DNA of 19,985 nt from CAYJIX01 sp964370375 (GCA_964370375.1 CAYJIX010000044.1:1-19985), one strand, 5' to 3'. Positions 1 to 8,357 are shown, numbered from the stretch's first letter. Translations and numbers: made by a program. Notes: generated from the letters alone by a model not told the origin.

Positions 1-82
1 TGGACGCTCTGCTCTCTATATCCGTACGGCTCATTCTTCGCCTATCTCTGCTCTCGATTTGCGTAATTGCTCGTTCCTCGCA

Positions 83-187
83 AACGCAAACGGCTTCGCC
101 GCCATTCGGTCGGACGGCTATGCCACTAGCGTGGCACCCGTTGGGCAGGAACGCAAACGGCTTCGCCGCCATTCGGTCGGACGGCTA
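83..187. repeat. Perfect 38-bp direct repeat, two copies 29 bp apart
   Basis: Positions 83-120 and 150-187 are identical over 38 bases, and the flanking bases differ on both sides, so the period is 67 bp. Each copy contains the small self-complementary element CGGC-TTC-GCCG. The 29-bp spacer contains its own hairpin, and part of it (GTGCCAC and CCTGCCC-like blocks) recurs after the second copy at 203-218. That suggests a decayed tandem array with a longer unit rather than a unique spacer. Confidence 0.85.
121..136. repeat. Short hairpin between the direct repeats
   Basis: TGCCAC (121-126) and GTGGCA (131-136) are perfect reverse complements around the four-base loop TAGC. No T-run follows on either strand, so it does not look like an intrinsic terminator. 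Confidence 0.5.
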
Positions 188-333
188 CTCGTCCTTCGGG
201 TAGGTGCCACGCCTGCCCCGAGGTCACGTGGGGGTCCTCACTGCGCTTGTACCAGCAGTGGGCGGTAGCCCGCGCGTGGTGTTCGTCCTCGCAGTGACTT
301 TGTAGCGCGAGAAGCCCTTGCCAATTGCAACAA

Positions 334-2490
334 CTACAACCTACTCACCCGTCCTGCATTCAACACAGCAGCCAAGGCCACGCCCACATCGGCAAACACC
401 GCTTCCCACAAGCCGGAAATCCCCACAACGCCAAGGCAGACAAAAACAGCTTTGATCCCAAGGGCCAGAATGATGTTTTGCCAGACAATGCGCCGTGTGC
501 CTTTTGCTATGCGCAAAAGCTCGGGCACGCGGGCAGGGTTATCGTCAAGGATAACCACATCGGCCGTTTCTACAGCGGCCTCCGCGCCAAGCTTGCCCAT
601 GGCTATGCCAACACCTGCTGTGGCAAGAACAGGCGCATCGTTGATGCCATCGCCCATGAACAAGGTTTCTCGTGTGGGGGCAAGGTTTTGCAAGGCTGCG
701 GCTTTGTCTTCGGGCAGTAGGCGGCTTTGCACGCTGTCTAAGGACAGATGCTTTGCTATGGCTTGCGCGCCTTCTTCGTGGTCACCTGTAAGCATGGCAA
801 GGGTTGTGATGCCTTGCTTGCGCAAATCGTGAAGGGCTTGAGGGGCTTCTTGACGCAGGGTGTCAGCAGCCGCAATGCAGCCAAGGTACACGTTGTTTTT
901 GGCCACAAAGGCAAGGCTTGCTCCGTCTTGTGCCAGGTCGTTGCAGTCAGATAGGCTTGGCAATCCCACAAGGTTTGGCATGGCTTGCAAAAAATCATGC
1001 GTACCCACCACAATGTTGTCTTCATCTGCTTTTGCCACAACGCCTTTGCCGGCAACTTCTTGCACGTCTAGGGTAAAAACAGTGGGGAGTTTTTTATGGT
1101 ATTCAAGGTGTTCTGCGACAATGGCTCTGGCTAAAGGATGGTTTGAGCGGCTTTCTGCAAGGGCAGCCCATTGTAGCAATTCGTGCTCGTTAACGCCTTC
1201 GGCCGTTTGTTTTTGTGTTATGCGAAAGCTTCCGTGGGTCAAGGTGCCTGTTTTGTCAAAGGCTGCCACTTTTACGTATTGCAAGGCGTCAAGAACATAG
1301 CCGCCTTTTACAAGGATTCCGCGCTTTGAGGCAGCACCAATGCCGCCAAAATAGCCTAAAGGTATGGAAATTAGAAGCGCACAAGGACAAGAAATAACAA
1401 GCAAGACCAAGGCGCGGTACACCCATGTTGCAAAATCCCCCTGCCCAAAAATAGGCGGCATCGTGGCCACAAGCGCAGCCACCACAACAACGGCAGGGGT
1501 ATAGTATCTGGCAAAAGTGGTGATAAAGCGTTCGGTTGGGGCTTTTCTTGCTATGGCACTTTCCACCATTTCAAGGATTCGCGCAACAGAGCTGTTTGTA
1601 AACGTTTCGGTTACTTGGATTACAAGGGCACTGTGTTTGTTGATGCATCCTGCAAGCACCTTTGCGCCGTTTTCAACTGCCACGGGCATGGATTCGCCGG
1701 TAAGTGGTGCTGTATCAATTTCAGAAACACCGTCCACCACAATACCGTCAAGGGGGATTTTTTCACCCGGCCGCACCAAAACATGGGCGCCTATGGCAAC
1801 CTCTTCGGGATTCATGTCCACAGCATCATGCCCTTTGGCATTGCACACATGGGCTATGGAAGGTTTTGTGGCCAATAACGCTTTGATATTGCCTCTGGAA
1901 GTGCCTGCGGCCTTTTCTTGAACATATTCCCCAATACAGTAAAACAGCATAACCCCCACGGCCTCTTCAAGGTGCCCGATCAAAATGGCAGCGATAGTTG
2001 CGCCGCTCATGAGGGTAAATTCGTTAAAGAAATCCTTTTTTTGCAACGATAACCAGCCTTTTTGTAACACCGAATGACCGCACAGCACATAGGGCAGGGC
2101 AAAGCAAAACAGCGTAACAACACGCTGCAAGGTGGCAGAATCTTCAAACGCAGGAAAAAAAGACTCCACCAATAACCCCACAGCCAAAAGCACAGCACAG
2201 GTTATCATTGTTTGCAAAGAAGGTTCATGGCTGACTGCATCGTTGACTGTGACAGAAGCCTCTTTGCTGCCTTGCTCAAACAAGGTGACAAACGATCCGC
2301 GCTCTATGCTGTCCACAATGCGGTTCAAGGTGTCCAGCGAAGGGGCGTTTTCTGCCTCAAAGCGCAAGGTGTTCGTTTCCATGTTGATGCTGGCAGCTGT
2401 TACGGTGTCTTCGCGTAAAAGGGCCTCTTCAATGCGGCTGGCGCACGCACTGCAATGGACATTTTGGATGGTATAACGATGTGTTGTCAT
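334..2490 (-). CDS. P1B-type Zn/Cd/Pb-translocating ATPase (ZntA/CadA family)
   Basis: A 718-residue inner-membrane pump that uses ATP to export soft divalent metals, most likely Zn, Cd or Pb. The N-terminal heavy-metal-associated domain has a CxxC metal site (HCSAC, C13 and C16). The translocation motif SCPCALL lies near residue 367, the phosphorylation motif DKTGTLT near 411, the TGD motif in MLTGDHEEG, and the hinge MGDGINDAP near 613. The last membrane helix carries DVGVALAAVLNAGR, the Asp-containing signature expected of the P1B-2 (Zn/Cd/Pb) subgroup. Length and domain order are normal for the family. It lies 52 bp downstream of the ArsR-type repressor on the same strand, so the two probably form a metal-inducible operon. 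No strong Shine-Dalgarno precedes the chosen ATG, but this start gives a complete HMA domain. Metal specificity is inferred from family motifs. Confidence 0.95.
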   Translation of the reverse strand: MTTHRYTIQNVHCSACASRIEEALLREDTVTAASINMETNTLRFEAENAPSLDTLNRIVDSIERGSFVTLFEQGSKEASVTVNDAVSHEPSLQTMITCAVLLAVGLLVESFFPAFEDSATLQRVVTLFCFALPYVLCGHSVLQKGWLSLQKKDFFNEFTLMSGATIAAILIGHLEEAVGVMLFYCIGEYVQEKAAGTSRGNIKALLATKPSIAHVCNAKGHDAVDMNPEEVAIGAHVLVRPGEKIPLDGIVVDGVSEIDTAPLTGESMPVAVENGAKVLAGCINKHSALVIQVTETFTNSSVARILEMVESAIARKAPTERFITTFARYYTPAVVVVAALVATMPPIFGQGDFATWVYRALVLLVISCPCALLISIPLGYFGGIGAASKRGILVKGGYVLDALQYVKVAAFDKTGTLTHGSFRITQKQTAEGVNEHELLQWAALAESRSNHPLARAIVAEHLEYHKKLPTVFTLDVQEVAGKGVVAKADEDNIVVGTHDFLQAMPNLVGLPSLSDCNDLAQDGASLAFVAKNNVYLGCIAAADTLRQEAPQALHDLRKQGITTLAMLTGDHEEGAQAIAKHLSLDSVQSRLLPEDKAAALQNLAPTRETLFMGDGINDAPVLATAGVGIAMGKLGAEAAVETADVVILDDNPARVPELLRIAKGTRRIVWQNIILALGIKAVFVCLGVVGISGLWEAVFADVGVALAAVLNAGRVSRL

Positions 2491-2542
2491 GATAGGTCTT
2501 TATAAAAGTAGTTGAAAGGTGTGCGAGCAGTTTTTAACGCAA

Positions 2543-2953
2543 TCATACAGTTCCGTCCGCCATGGCATGGATAAAGACAGAATGATCAAGGTCTTGTGCA
2601 TGTTCGTGAGGCAAGATACATTTTGTATCGCGACGTATTGCCTGTAATTTATCATGGTCTTGTAGGATCTTTTCGTTTTGTGCAAGGCTTTCGTAAACCC
2701 AGGATAGCGCCTTGGCAATGGAATCATTGGCAGGCTTTTCAGGCAATTGATAATATGCCCATCGCCCGTTTTTTGTGCACCCTATAAGTTGCGCTTGCCG
2801 CAAAAGTGCCAGATGCTTTGAAGCAGTGGACGGGGCAACATCTAAAAGTGCCGTAAGCTGGCACACACAAAGCGGCCCGTGTTGCAACGCCATGAGAATC
2901 CGTACTCTATTTTCATCGCCAAGGGCTTTGGCCAAGGTGCAAAAATGGAACAT
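2543..2953 (-). CDS. ArsR/SmtB-family metal-responsive repressor
   Basis: A 136-residue winged-helix repressor that is expected to release DNA when it binds metal. The helix-turn-helix core reads DVAPSTASKHLALLRQA (about 38-54). Just before it, LCVCQL (C29, C31) matches the cysteine metal box of ArsR/CadC-type sensors (ELCVCDL). Further possible ligands are C5, C59, C112, H116 and H118. The open frame extends upstream to 3094, but I place the start at 2953. There an ATG is preceded by GGGGGA at Shine-Dalgarno distance, and the protein starts where ArsR domains normally begin. The longer N-terminus would be translated from the palindromic upstream region. The gene is immediately upstream of the P1B ATPase on the same strand, which fits autoregulated control of metal efflux. 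The exact inducer cannot be told from the sequence. Confidence 0.92.
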   Translation of the reverse strand: MFHFCTLAKALGDENRVRILMALQHGPLCVCQLTALLDVAPSTASKHLALLRQAQLIGCTKNGRWAYYQLPEKPANDSIAKALSWVYESLAQNEKILQDHDKLQAIRRDTKCILPHEHAQDLDHSVFIHAMADGTV

Positions 2954-2984
2954 GTATCCCCCGATTTTTCTTATAATTCTATAA

Positions 2985-3000
2985 TTCGTCACATGACGAA
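2985..3000 (-). promoter_or_regulatory. Candidate ArsR-type operator palindrome
   Basis: TTCGTCA (2985-2991) and TGACGAA (2994-3000) are perfect inverted repeats around CA. They lie 32 bp upstream of the repressor's start codon, where an autoregulatory operator of an ArsR/SmtB protein would be expected. Binding is inferred from position and symmetry only. Confidence 0.5.
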
Positions 3001-3008
3001 ATAACATT

Positions 3009-3027
3009 TTGACAAAGCATTTGTCAA
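3009..3027 (-). promoter_or_regulatory. Second inverted repeat upstream of arsR, containing a TTGACA element
   Basis: TTGACAAA (3009-3016) and TTTGTCAA (3020-3027) are perfect 8-bp arms around GCA. Read on the minus strand, the distal arm supplies a consensus TTGACA -35-like element. The best -10 partner 18 bp further on (TATTTC) is poor, so the promoter itself is uncertain. The symmetry could serve as a second repressor site, or as a site for a regulator of the divergent channel gene. Confidence 0.4.
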
Positions 3028-3174
3028 GGGCTTTTGAAGCGTGTATATATATTGATGCCATAAAAAACGTACGCAAATGTAGCAGGCATGACATTTTTTA
3101 TATAGTAAAATAGTAGCAGAATCTTTCAAAAATAGTATGCAGAACAGCAAATAAAAAACACGGTAGACACGATT

Positions 3175-5658
3175 ATGTATAAGCGCAGACATGCTTTTTT
3201 TTGCATGATGGTGGGCTTGCTTATGGCCTCTTTTTTTGTGCCAAGCCTGTCCTATGCTTCCAAGGAAGCACCCCTTGAAGGTACAGACGTTGCCGATACG
3301 AACCAGACCACGTTGTCGCACATTGTGCAGTCTGTTTTGGAACGGCAAGAGCAGGCCCTTGCCGGCATTGAAGCTGAGCAAAAAAACTATAGCGAAACGC
3401 TTTTTGAAAACATCACGGATCTTGGTTTAACGCGTCAAAGTATTTATAGTAACTTTAACAACTTATATGTTCTTTATAAATCAAACAGGAACGAACCTGC
3501 CGAATTGACGCTTATCGCGGAAGAGATCAATAGGTTTATTTTTCAGCTCAACTCTTTGTATGTTCCGCTGTCAAACACACGCTCTCAGATCCAATTGCGA
3601 TTGCAGCAATTAAAAAACCTTACAGACAGCCTTGAGGGGATGGATGAAGACGCTGTAAAACCTTTACTCAATCGAGCCTTTGCCATCAAAGCGCAGTATA
3701 CTACTTTTGATACAGCTTTAGGGCGGGCTTTTGATTCTACAGAAAAGCTTTTAGAGCGGCTTACAACAACCTATGATGAGCTTGAAGGCAAGATGCCTGA
3801 ATTTTGGTTCAGGTATTACGTGTACCAAAAAACAGAATTTTTTTCGCAGCTCAACCTTATTGAGCGGGCAGATTTTTTTAAGCGAGCTTTTAATTTTGCC
3901 CAGTTAACCTTTGTACGCGAACTGCCTCCTACTAGCAGCGCGTGGCTTTCGCTTGCTGTAACGATCTTTTTTGGCGCGCTTGCTTTTGTCGTCTTGTTTT
4001 TTATTGCGCATAAAGCCATTGAAAAGGTACCTGCAGAAGTGCAAAGCCTGTGGCAGCGGCTGTTACGAAACAGCTTTCCGTGGATTGTGCTTGGCATCAT
4101 CTTTCAGTACGCTTCGTGGTATGGGGGCAATAGGTATCAGATTATCACGGCCCTTGGCACGTTTATGTTGTGTTTTGGGCAAATCCGCTTGGCTTTTGAA
4201 CTGTTGTGTTTAAAAAGGGATGTGCCTTGCTCTGAACGGTCGCCCTTTTTCTTTGTACTTAGTCTTTTGTTTGTCAGTTTTATACTTTTAACCTTTGTCA
4301 ATTCAGGCGTCTTGGTTGATGCGTTTTGGGTTGGCTATCTTGTGTTTTTGTTTTTCCACCTGCGCAAGGCTGCGCCTATCCCCTTTGCTTTTTCTCGCGC
4401 GCTCATATGGGGTTTGTATGCGGTCATTGGTATCGGGATTTTTCTAACCTTTACCATGGACCTTGTGCACTTATCTTTTTTCATTATATTGTTGTATGTA
4501 TGCCTTATGATGGGGCTACATCAGGCTGAGGCGTGTTTGCACGCCACATCCTTGCTCAACGACTATTTGCCAAAACATGGCATGCCCGCGCTCATAACGG
4601 GGCTTTTGCTGGCTGTTTCGATTCCCCTTGTTTTGGTCTTGGCCTTGCTTTCGCCCATATCGTGGCTGCTGGCGTACCCGGGGGGGGAATATTTTGTCAA
4701 AATTTTTGGCAATTTCGATATAAGTATTGGAGAATTGTCCTTTAACGCCATTCAGGTTTTGGGCATTGCCACAATTTTTTATTTGGTAAAGTCTATCATC
4801 TCAGTTTCTTGCGATTACATTGACAATACATGGTCCGGCAATGCCAATTCTGGTCTAGCCTCCTTGGCAACACCGATTAAGACCACGATATTTTTTGGTT
4901 TTTGGGGTGTTTTTGGCTTGTATGTGTTAAAAAGCATCGGCTTTAGCCTTACAAGTCTTGCTGTGGTTGCAGGCGGTTTGAGTGTTGGTGTGGGCCTTGG
5001 CATGCAGGGTATTGTACAAAACACCTTTAGCGGCTTTTTGTTGATTTTTGGGCAAAACATCCGCGAAGGCGACAGGATAGAATCTGGTCTTATCAAGGGC
5101 ATTGTGGAAAAAGTCAGCCTTAGGGCCACAAGGGTGCGCACGTTTGATAATGCCATTGTTTTTGTACCCAATTCAGAATTTTTGGCCACATCCTTTATCA
5201 ACTGGACGCATAATGGCCGCATGGTGCGCAACACCATTTTGGTGGGCGTTGCCTATGATTCGGATTTAGATCTTGTAAAGAAAACTATTCTTGACGTGTT
5301 ACATGCTGATCCGCGCATTGTAAAACATCCGGAACCTGTGGCACAGTTTATACATTTTGGGGCCAGTTCCTTGGATTTTCAAATCCGTTATTGGATTCCA
5401 AACGTGGAAGAACAAGTGGAAATCCGTTCTGATATCCGTTTTGCTATCCATAAAGCCTTTAAAGTGAACGGCATTGAAATACCCTTCCCACAAACTGACG
5501 TGCATGTTAAAGCAGGCGTTTTGCAAGCTTTTTCCGAAAAAGCACAGACAGACGCAGCGTATGAAACTTCTAGGAAAGAAGTCCCTCCTTTTGCACAAAA
5601 ACATGATACATCCAATCAGGATAGATCTAGGAACATAGCTGATAGTGATAATGCTTAG
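3175..5658 (+). CDS. MscS-family mechanosensitive channel with large periplasmic domain
   Basis: An 827-residue inner-membrane channel of the large MscS/MscK/YjeP-like type, which opens under membrane tension after osmotic downshock. Residues 1-28 look like a signal peptide ending in LSYA-S. About 225 polar residues rich in Leu, Gln and Glu follow, likely a helical periplasmic domain; DUF3772-type domains occupy this place in similar proteins. Roughly eleven hydrophobic segments run from about residue 257 to 620. The pore helix has the Gly/Ala-rich MscS pattern (AGGLSVGVGLGMQGIVQN, about 598-615), followed by FGQNIREGDRIE and a cytoplasmic beta domain ending in EIPFPQTDVHV. A charged tail closes the protein. 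The start codon has only a weak Shine-Dalgarno but gives the complete signal peptide. The gene is divergent from arsR, and a C26 hydrolase gene follows after about 24 bp. Confidence 0.92.
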   Translation: MYKRRHAFFCMMVGLLMASFFVPSLSYASKEAPLEGTDVADTNQTTLSHIVQSVLERQEQALAGIEAEQKNYSETLFENITDLGLTRQSIYSNFNNLYVLYKSNRNEPAELTLIAEEINRFIFQLNSLYVPLSNTRSQIQLRLQQLKNLTDSLEGMDEDAVKPLLNRAFAIKAQYTTFDTALGRAFDSTEKLLERLTTTYDELEGKMPEFWFRYYVYQKTEFFSQLNLIERADFFKRAFNFAQLTFVRELPPTSSAWLSLAVTIFFGALAFVVLFFIAHKAIEKVPAEVQSLWQRLLRNSFPWIVLGIIFQYASWYGGNRYQIITALGTFMLCFGQIRLAFELLCLKRDVPCSERSPFFFVLSLLFVSFILLTFVNSGVLVDAFWVGYLVFLFFHLRKAAPIPFAFSRALIWGLYAVIGIGIFLTFTMDLVHLSFFIILLYVCLMMGLHQAEACLHATSLLNDYLPKHGMPALITGLLLAVSIPLVLVLALLSPISWLLAYPGGEYFVKIFGNFDISIGELSFNAIQVLGIATIFYLVKSIISVSCDYIDNTWSGNANSGLASLATPIKTTIFFGFWGVFGLYVLKSIGFSLTSLAVVAGGLSVGVGLGMQGIVQNTFSGFLLIFGQNIREGDRIESGLIKGIVEKVSLRATRVRTFDNAIVFVPNSEFLATSFINWTHNGRMVRNTILVGVAYDSDLDLVKKTILDVLHADPRIVKHPEPVAQFIHFGASSLDFQIRYWIPNVEEQVEIRSDIRFAIHKAFKVNGIEIPFPQTDVHVKAGVLQAFSEKAQTDAAYETSRKEVPPFAQKHDTSNQDRSRNIADSDNA

Positions 5659-5682
5659 CAGAATACAAGGAACGCTTTGCCC

Positions 5683-6393
5683 ATGAAAAGACCGTATATT
5701 GGCGTGATCCAATTGGTGGATGACGAAAAAAAACGCTACTGGATGTCCCCTGGCTATATGAACAGTGTTGAAAAAGCAGGTGGCATTCCCTTAATTCTTC
5801 CGCTTACAAAGGATAGGGACGTGCTCATGCAAGTGCTGCACGACCTTGACGGGCTTTTGCTCACAGGTGGGCACGATGTGGACCCACATTTGTATCATGA
5901 AGATTTTCATGAAAAAATTGGGCCCCTGTGCCCATTGCGTGATGCCTCAGAAATGATGCTGACCCACGAAGCCGTACAACTGAACATGCCTGTTTTTGGG
6001 ATTTGCCGTGGTTTGCAGATGCTCAATGTGGTCCTTGGCGGCACGCTCTATCAGGACATTCCAAGCCAAATTTCATCTACAGAAGAACACAGGATGCCAA
6101 AGCCCTTTGATACGGTGTCGCATTCTGTAAACATTCTTGAAAACACGCCACTTTATGACATCTTAGGCAGCAAAAACATCGGCGTAAACAGCCACCATCA
6201 CCAATCTATAAAGGATATAGCCCCAAGCTTACGCCTTGCAGCCGTGGCAGAAGACGGTGTTATTGAAAGCATTTTTATGCCCAATCGGCGTTTTATTCTT
6301 GGGGTGCAATGGCATCCTGAGCTCCTTTATGATAAGGATGAGCACAGCAGGGCTTTGTTCAGCGCGTTTGTGAGGGCTTGTTCACAGTCCTAG
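5683..6393 (+). CDS. Class-I glutamine amidotransferase-like hydrolase, peptidase C26 (PuuD-like gamma-glutamyl hydrolase)
   Basis: A 236-residue cytoplasmic protein of the C26 family, whose best-known bacterial member, PuuD, cleaves gamma-glutamyl-GABA in putrescine breakdown. The substrate here is not shown by context. The oxyanion region DGLLLTGGHDVDP is at about 56-68. The nucleophile elbow FGICRG places the catalytic Cys at 108, and QWHPE supplies His211 and Glu213. NSHHHQS at 169-175 is also typical of the family. I chose ATG 5683, preceded by AAGGA (5667-5671) at a slightly long distance. A TTG at 5677, two codons upstream, is an alternative with a 5-base spacing. No polyamine genes are nearby. 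It follows the MscS-type channel gene after a short gap and may share its transcript. Confidence 0.9.
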   Translation: MKRPYIGVIQLVDDEKKRYWMSPGYMNSVEKAGGIPLILPLTKDRDVLMQVLHDLDGLLLTGGHDVDPHLYHEDFHEKIGPLCPLRDASEMMLTHEAVQLNMPVFGICRGLQMLNVVLGGTLYQDIPSQISSTEEHRMPKPFDTVSHSVNILENTPLYDILGSKNIGVNSHHHQSIKDIAPSLRLAAVAEDGVIESIFMPNRRFILGVQWHPELLYDKDEHSRALFSAFVRACSQS

Positions 6394-6508
6394 CAAGATG
6401 CTAAAACTTGGCTTTGCGTGTTGATGTGTATATGTTCTATAACAATCTATAAAATACTATACCAAATATAAAAGCACATTGTAATAATGGGAAAAACAAT
6501 AACAAAAC

Positions 6509-6536
6509 TTGCCATGTAAAAAATAATGTCTATTCT
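6509..6536 (+). promoter_or_regulatory. Possible sigma70-type promoter for the radical SAM-SDR pair
   Basis: In the AT-rich 207-bp gap upstream of the radical SAM gene, TTGCCA (6509-6514, five of six matches to the -35 consensus) is followed after 16 bp by TATTCT (6531-6536, four of six to the -10 consensus). The region is so AT-rich that chance matches are likely. Confidence 0.25.
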
Positions 6537-6600
6537 TTATTTGTGCTTAAAAAGACGATTATATAAAGTTCTTATAAAAACACAATATAAAGGATAAAAA

Positions 6601-7476
6601 ATGCATTATACAGGGCAAGTATACAGACACCCCATTGAGGCAAATACTCCATTACTTGAAGTAACAGCAGGTTGTTCACACAACAAATGTTCTTTTTGTA
6701 CCATGTACAAGGACACGCCTTTTGCCGTGTCGTCCATGGAGCATGTGGAGCAGGACTTACAGGAACTGCAATCAACAGGCTATCCTGTTACGCGTATTTT
6801 TTTGGTCAATGGCGAACCTTTTGCGTTATCCGCACGTAAGCTTATTGCCATAGGCGAGCGAATCAATGCGTATTTTCCGAACATAGAAACCATAACTTGT
6901 TATGCCTCCATAAAAGGGCTAAAAAGTAAAAGCCTTGAAGATTTACAGACGCTTAGAGCGTTAAAGTATAACGAGCTACATATCGGGCTTGAATCAGCCT
7001 ATGACCCTGCACTGCAGCAAATGAACAAAGGCTTCACTGCTAAAGAAGCGTACGAAAATATTGAAAAAATCACACGTGCAGGCTTTGATTGGGACGCCAT
7101 TGTCATGACAGGTGTTGCAGGCAAGGGAAAAGGTAAAGAACATATAGAAGCAACAGCCAAGCTTTTGAACACCTTTCCACCCTACCTTGTATCGCTCATG
7201 ACAACGTCAGTGACCAGCGGAACGCCGCTTGAAACGATGCGCGATGCAGGTAAGTTTATAGAAAGTACAGAGCTGGAAAAAATTGAGGAAGAAATCTATT
7301 TATTACAGCTCCTTCAATTTGATACGGCGTATTTTTTCGGCGCACACAATTATAATTTGATACCTATTAACGGGCCATTGACACAAAAAGATGAAATCAT
7401 TGACTATCTTAAAAAAGAAAGTGTAAAAATAAATAAAGCTATCCTGAACAGTTCATACCAGCGAAAGGCCATTTAG
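6601..7476 (+). CDS. Radical SAM protein with CX4CX2C cluster motif
   Basis: A 291-residue protein with a short N-terminus leading straight into AGCSHNKCSFCTMYKD, whose cysteines are C25, C30 and C33. This is the [4Fe-4S]/SAM site of the radical SAM superfamily, but the first gap is four residues rather than the usual three. It is followed by IFLVNGEPFALS (the GGEP-like strand) and an HIGLES segment typical of the TIM-barrel core. Only one other cysteine (about residue 100) occurs, so there is no SPASM or auxiliary-cluster domain and no B12-binding domain. I recall uncharacterised radical SAM proteins with a similar CSHNKC-F-CTMY block in anaerobes; the reaction is unknown. AAGGA precedes the ATG at good distance. 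An SDR gene follows, its ribosome-binding site overlapping this gene's stop codon, so the two are probably co-translated. Confidence 0.88.
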   Translation: MHYTGQVYRHPIEANTPLLEVTAGCSHNKCSFCTMYKDTPFAVSSMEHVEQDLQELQSTGYPVTRIFLVNGEPFALSARKLIAIGERINAYFPNIETITCYASIKGLKSKSLEDLQTLRALKYNELHIGLESAYDPALQQMNKGFTAKEAYENIEKITRAGFDWDAIVMTGVAGKGKGKEHIEATAKLLNTFPPYLVSLMTTSVTSGTPLETMRDAGKFIESTELEKIEEEIYLLQLLQFDTAYFFGAHNYNLIPINGPLTQKDEIIDYLKKESVKINKAILNSSYQRKAI

Positions 7477-7486
7477 GAGGCACGTT

Positions 7487-8290
7487 ATGAAAACAATTTT
7501 ACTAACCGGCGCAACAGACGGAATAGGCCTTGCAACAGCAAGCATGCTGGCACAAAAAGCAGGCGAGCTAAAGCTGCATCTTTTACTTCATGGTAGAAAT
7601 GCAGCCAAGCTTGAGCAGGTCAAACAGGCTTTGCTAGCACGACACAACAACATAGATGTTCAAGTTTTTACAGCGGATTTGTCTATTGTGCACGAGGTTT
7701 ATGCCCTTGCAGACACTGTGCTGCAAAACATTCAGCATCTTGATGTGCTCATCAACAATGCAGGCGTCTTTGTTGCTGACAAGGCCTTTTTGATGACAAA
7801 AGACGGCCTTGACCTTCGTTTTGCCGTCAATACCGTTGCGCCCTACATTTTAACCAAAAAGTTGTTGCCACTTTTTTCTGCAAACAGCCGAATTGTGAAC
7901 CTTGCCTCTGCAGCGCAAAGTGCGGTAAACCTTGACGCTTTGGCACACTTTCAACATCTTGACCATGATGCTGCCTATGCTCAAAGCAAGCTTGCCCTTA
8001 TCATGTGGGGCATGGAAATGGCAAAACATCACCCCCCAGGCCCCATGGTCATTGCTGTGAACCCCAAATCGTTTTTGGGCAGTAAAATGGTGCATGAAGC
8101 CTACGGAAGGGCAGGCCATGACCTGAACATAGGTGCTGATATTTTGGTAAGGGCAGCACTGTCGGACGAATTTGCCAACGCAAACGGCACCTATTTTGAC
8201 AACGATTATGGCCAGTTTGCAAGCCCACACCCCAATGCGTTAAACGAGGCCATGCGCATGGCATTAATGCGCGTTTTGGATAGATTGTAA
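7487..8290 (+). CDS. Short-chain dehydrogenase/reductase (SDR)
   Basis: A 267-residue NAD(P)-dependent oxidoreductase of the classical SDR fold. The cofactor-binding glycine motif TGATDGIG is at 7-14, a segment resembling the adenine-binding region (FTADLSI) is near 61-67, and NNAG is at 90-93. The catalytic Ser is probably S141 in NLASAAQ, and the catalytic pair is YAQSK (Y164, K168). A strong Shine-Dalgarno AGGAGG (7475-7480) spans the stop codon of the preceding radical SAM gene. That argues for translational coupling and possibly a shared pathway. No substrate can be assigned: family members reduce or oxidise many alcohols, ketones and sugars. Confidence 0.92.
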   Translation: MKTILLTGATDGIGLATASMLAQKAGELKLHLLLHGRNAAKLEQVKQALLARHNNIDVQVFTADLSIVHEVYALADTVLQNIQHLDVLINNAGVFVADKAFLMTKDGLDLRFAVNTVAPYILTKKLLPLFSANSRIVNLASAAQSAVNLDALAHFQHLDHDAAYAQSKLALIMWGMEMAKHHPPGPMVIAVNPKSFLGSKMVHEAYGRAGHDLNIGADILVRAALSDEFANANGTYFDNDYGQFASPHPNALNEAMRMALMRVLDRL

Positions 8291-8357
8291 AAAAGCACGA
8301 TTGCAAGCCTGCATCATGAATGTACATGGTGTGAAAGTGTGCTCCCGTGTGGATGTG

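Larger units (their letters stand above)
1..333. other. GC-rich intergenic stretch with repeats, no credible gene
   Basis: This stretch precedes (in window order) the 3' end of the metal ATPase gene and is clearly richer in G and C than the rest of the window. It contains a perfect 38-bp direct repeat (83-120 and 150-187), a small hairpin between the copies (121-136), and shared sub-motifs such as GGTGCCAC and CCTGCCC. A 69-codon open frame at 59-268 has low-complexity, Arg/Gly/Pro/Ser-rich content and reads through both repeat copies, so I do not consider it a gene. On the minus strand, around 275-297, the sequence contains CACTGCGAGGACGAA, which recalls dispersed intergenic repeats of the 'CATTGCGAGGA' type seen in many genomes. 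That resemblance is from memory and unverified. No terminator for the ATPase gene is obvious here. Confidence 0.5.

Noticed and set aside
83..187. Repeat-spacer-repeat resembling a minimal CRISPR (38-bp repeat, 29-bp spacer)
   Set aside because: Only two copies, no cas genes, and part of the spacer recurs after the second copy (203-218), so it is not a unique spacer.
59..268. 69-codon open frame in the left GC-rich region
   Set aside because: It spans both direct repeats, has biased low-complexity content rich in Arg, Gly, Ser and Ala, no ribosome-binding site and no recognisable domain.
325..954. Open frames on the plus strand inside the ATPase gene
   Set aside because: They lie antisense to a gene with all P-type ATPase motifs and show no independent domain; they arise from codon pattern mirroring.
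2954..3094. 47-residue N-terminal extension of the ArsR-type repressor
   Set aside because: The ArsR domain starts at 2953 with GGGGGA upstream; the extension overlaps the palindromic control region.
6391..6403. TAGCA-AGA-TGCTA hairpin after the C26 hydrolase as terminator
   Set aside because: Five-base stem starting in the stop codon and no T-run after it.
6601..7476. Radical SAM gene as the missing AmmeMemoRadiSam partner or as maturase for the PqqD-like protein
   Set aside because: It has a CX4CX2C motif of another family, lacks SPASM cysteines, is separated from both loci and pairs with an SDR.
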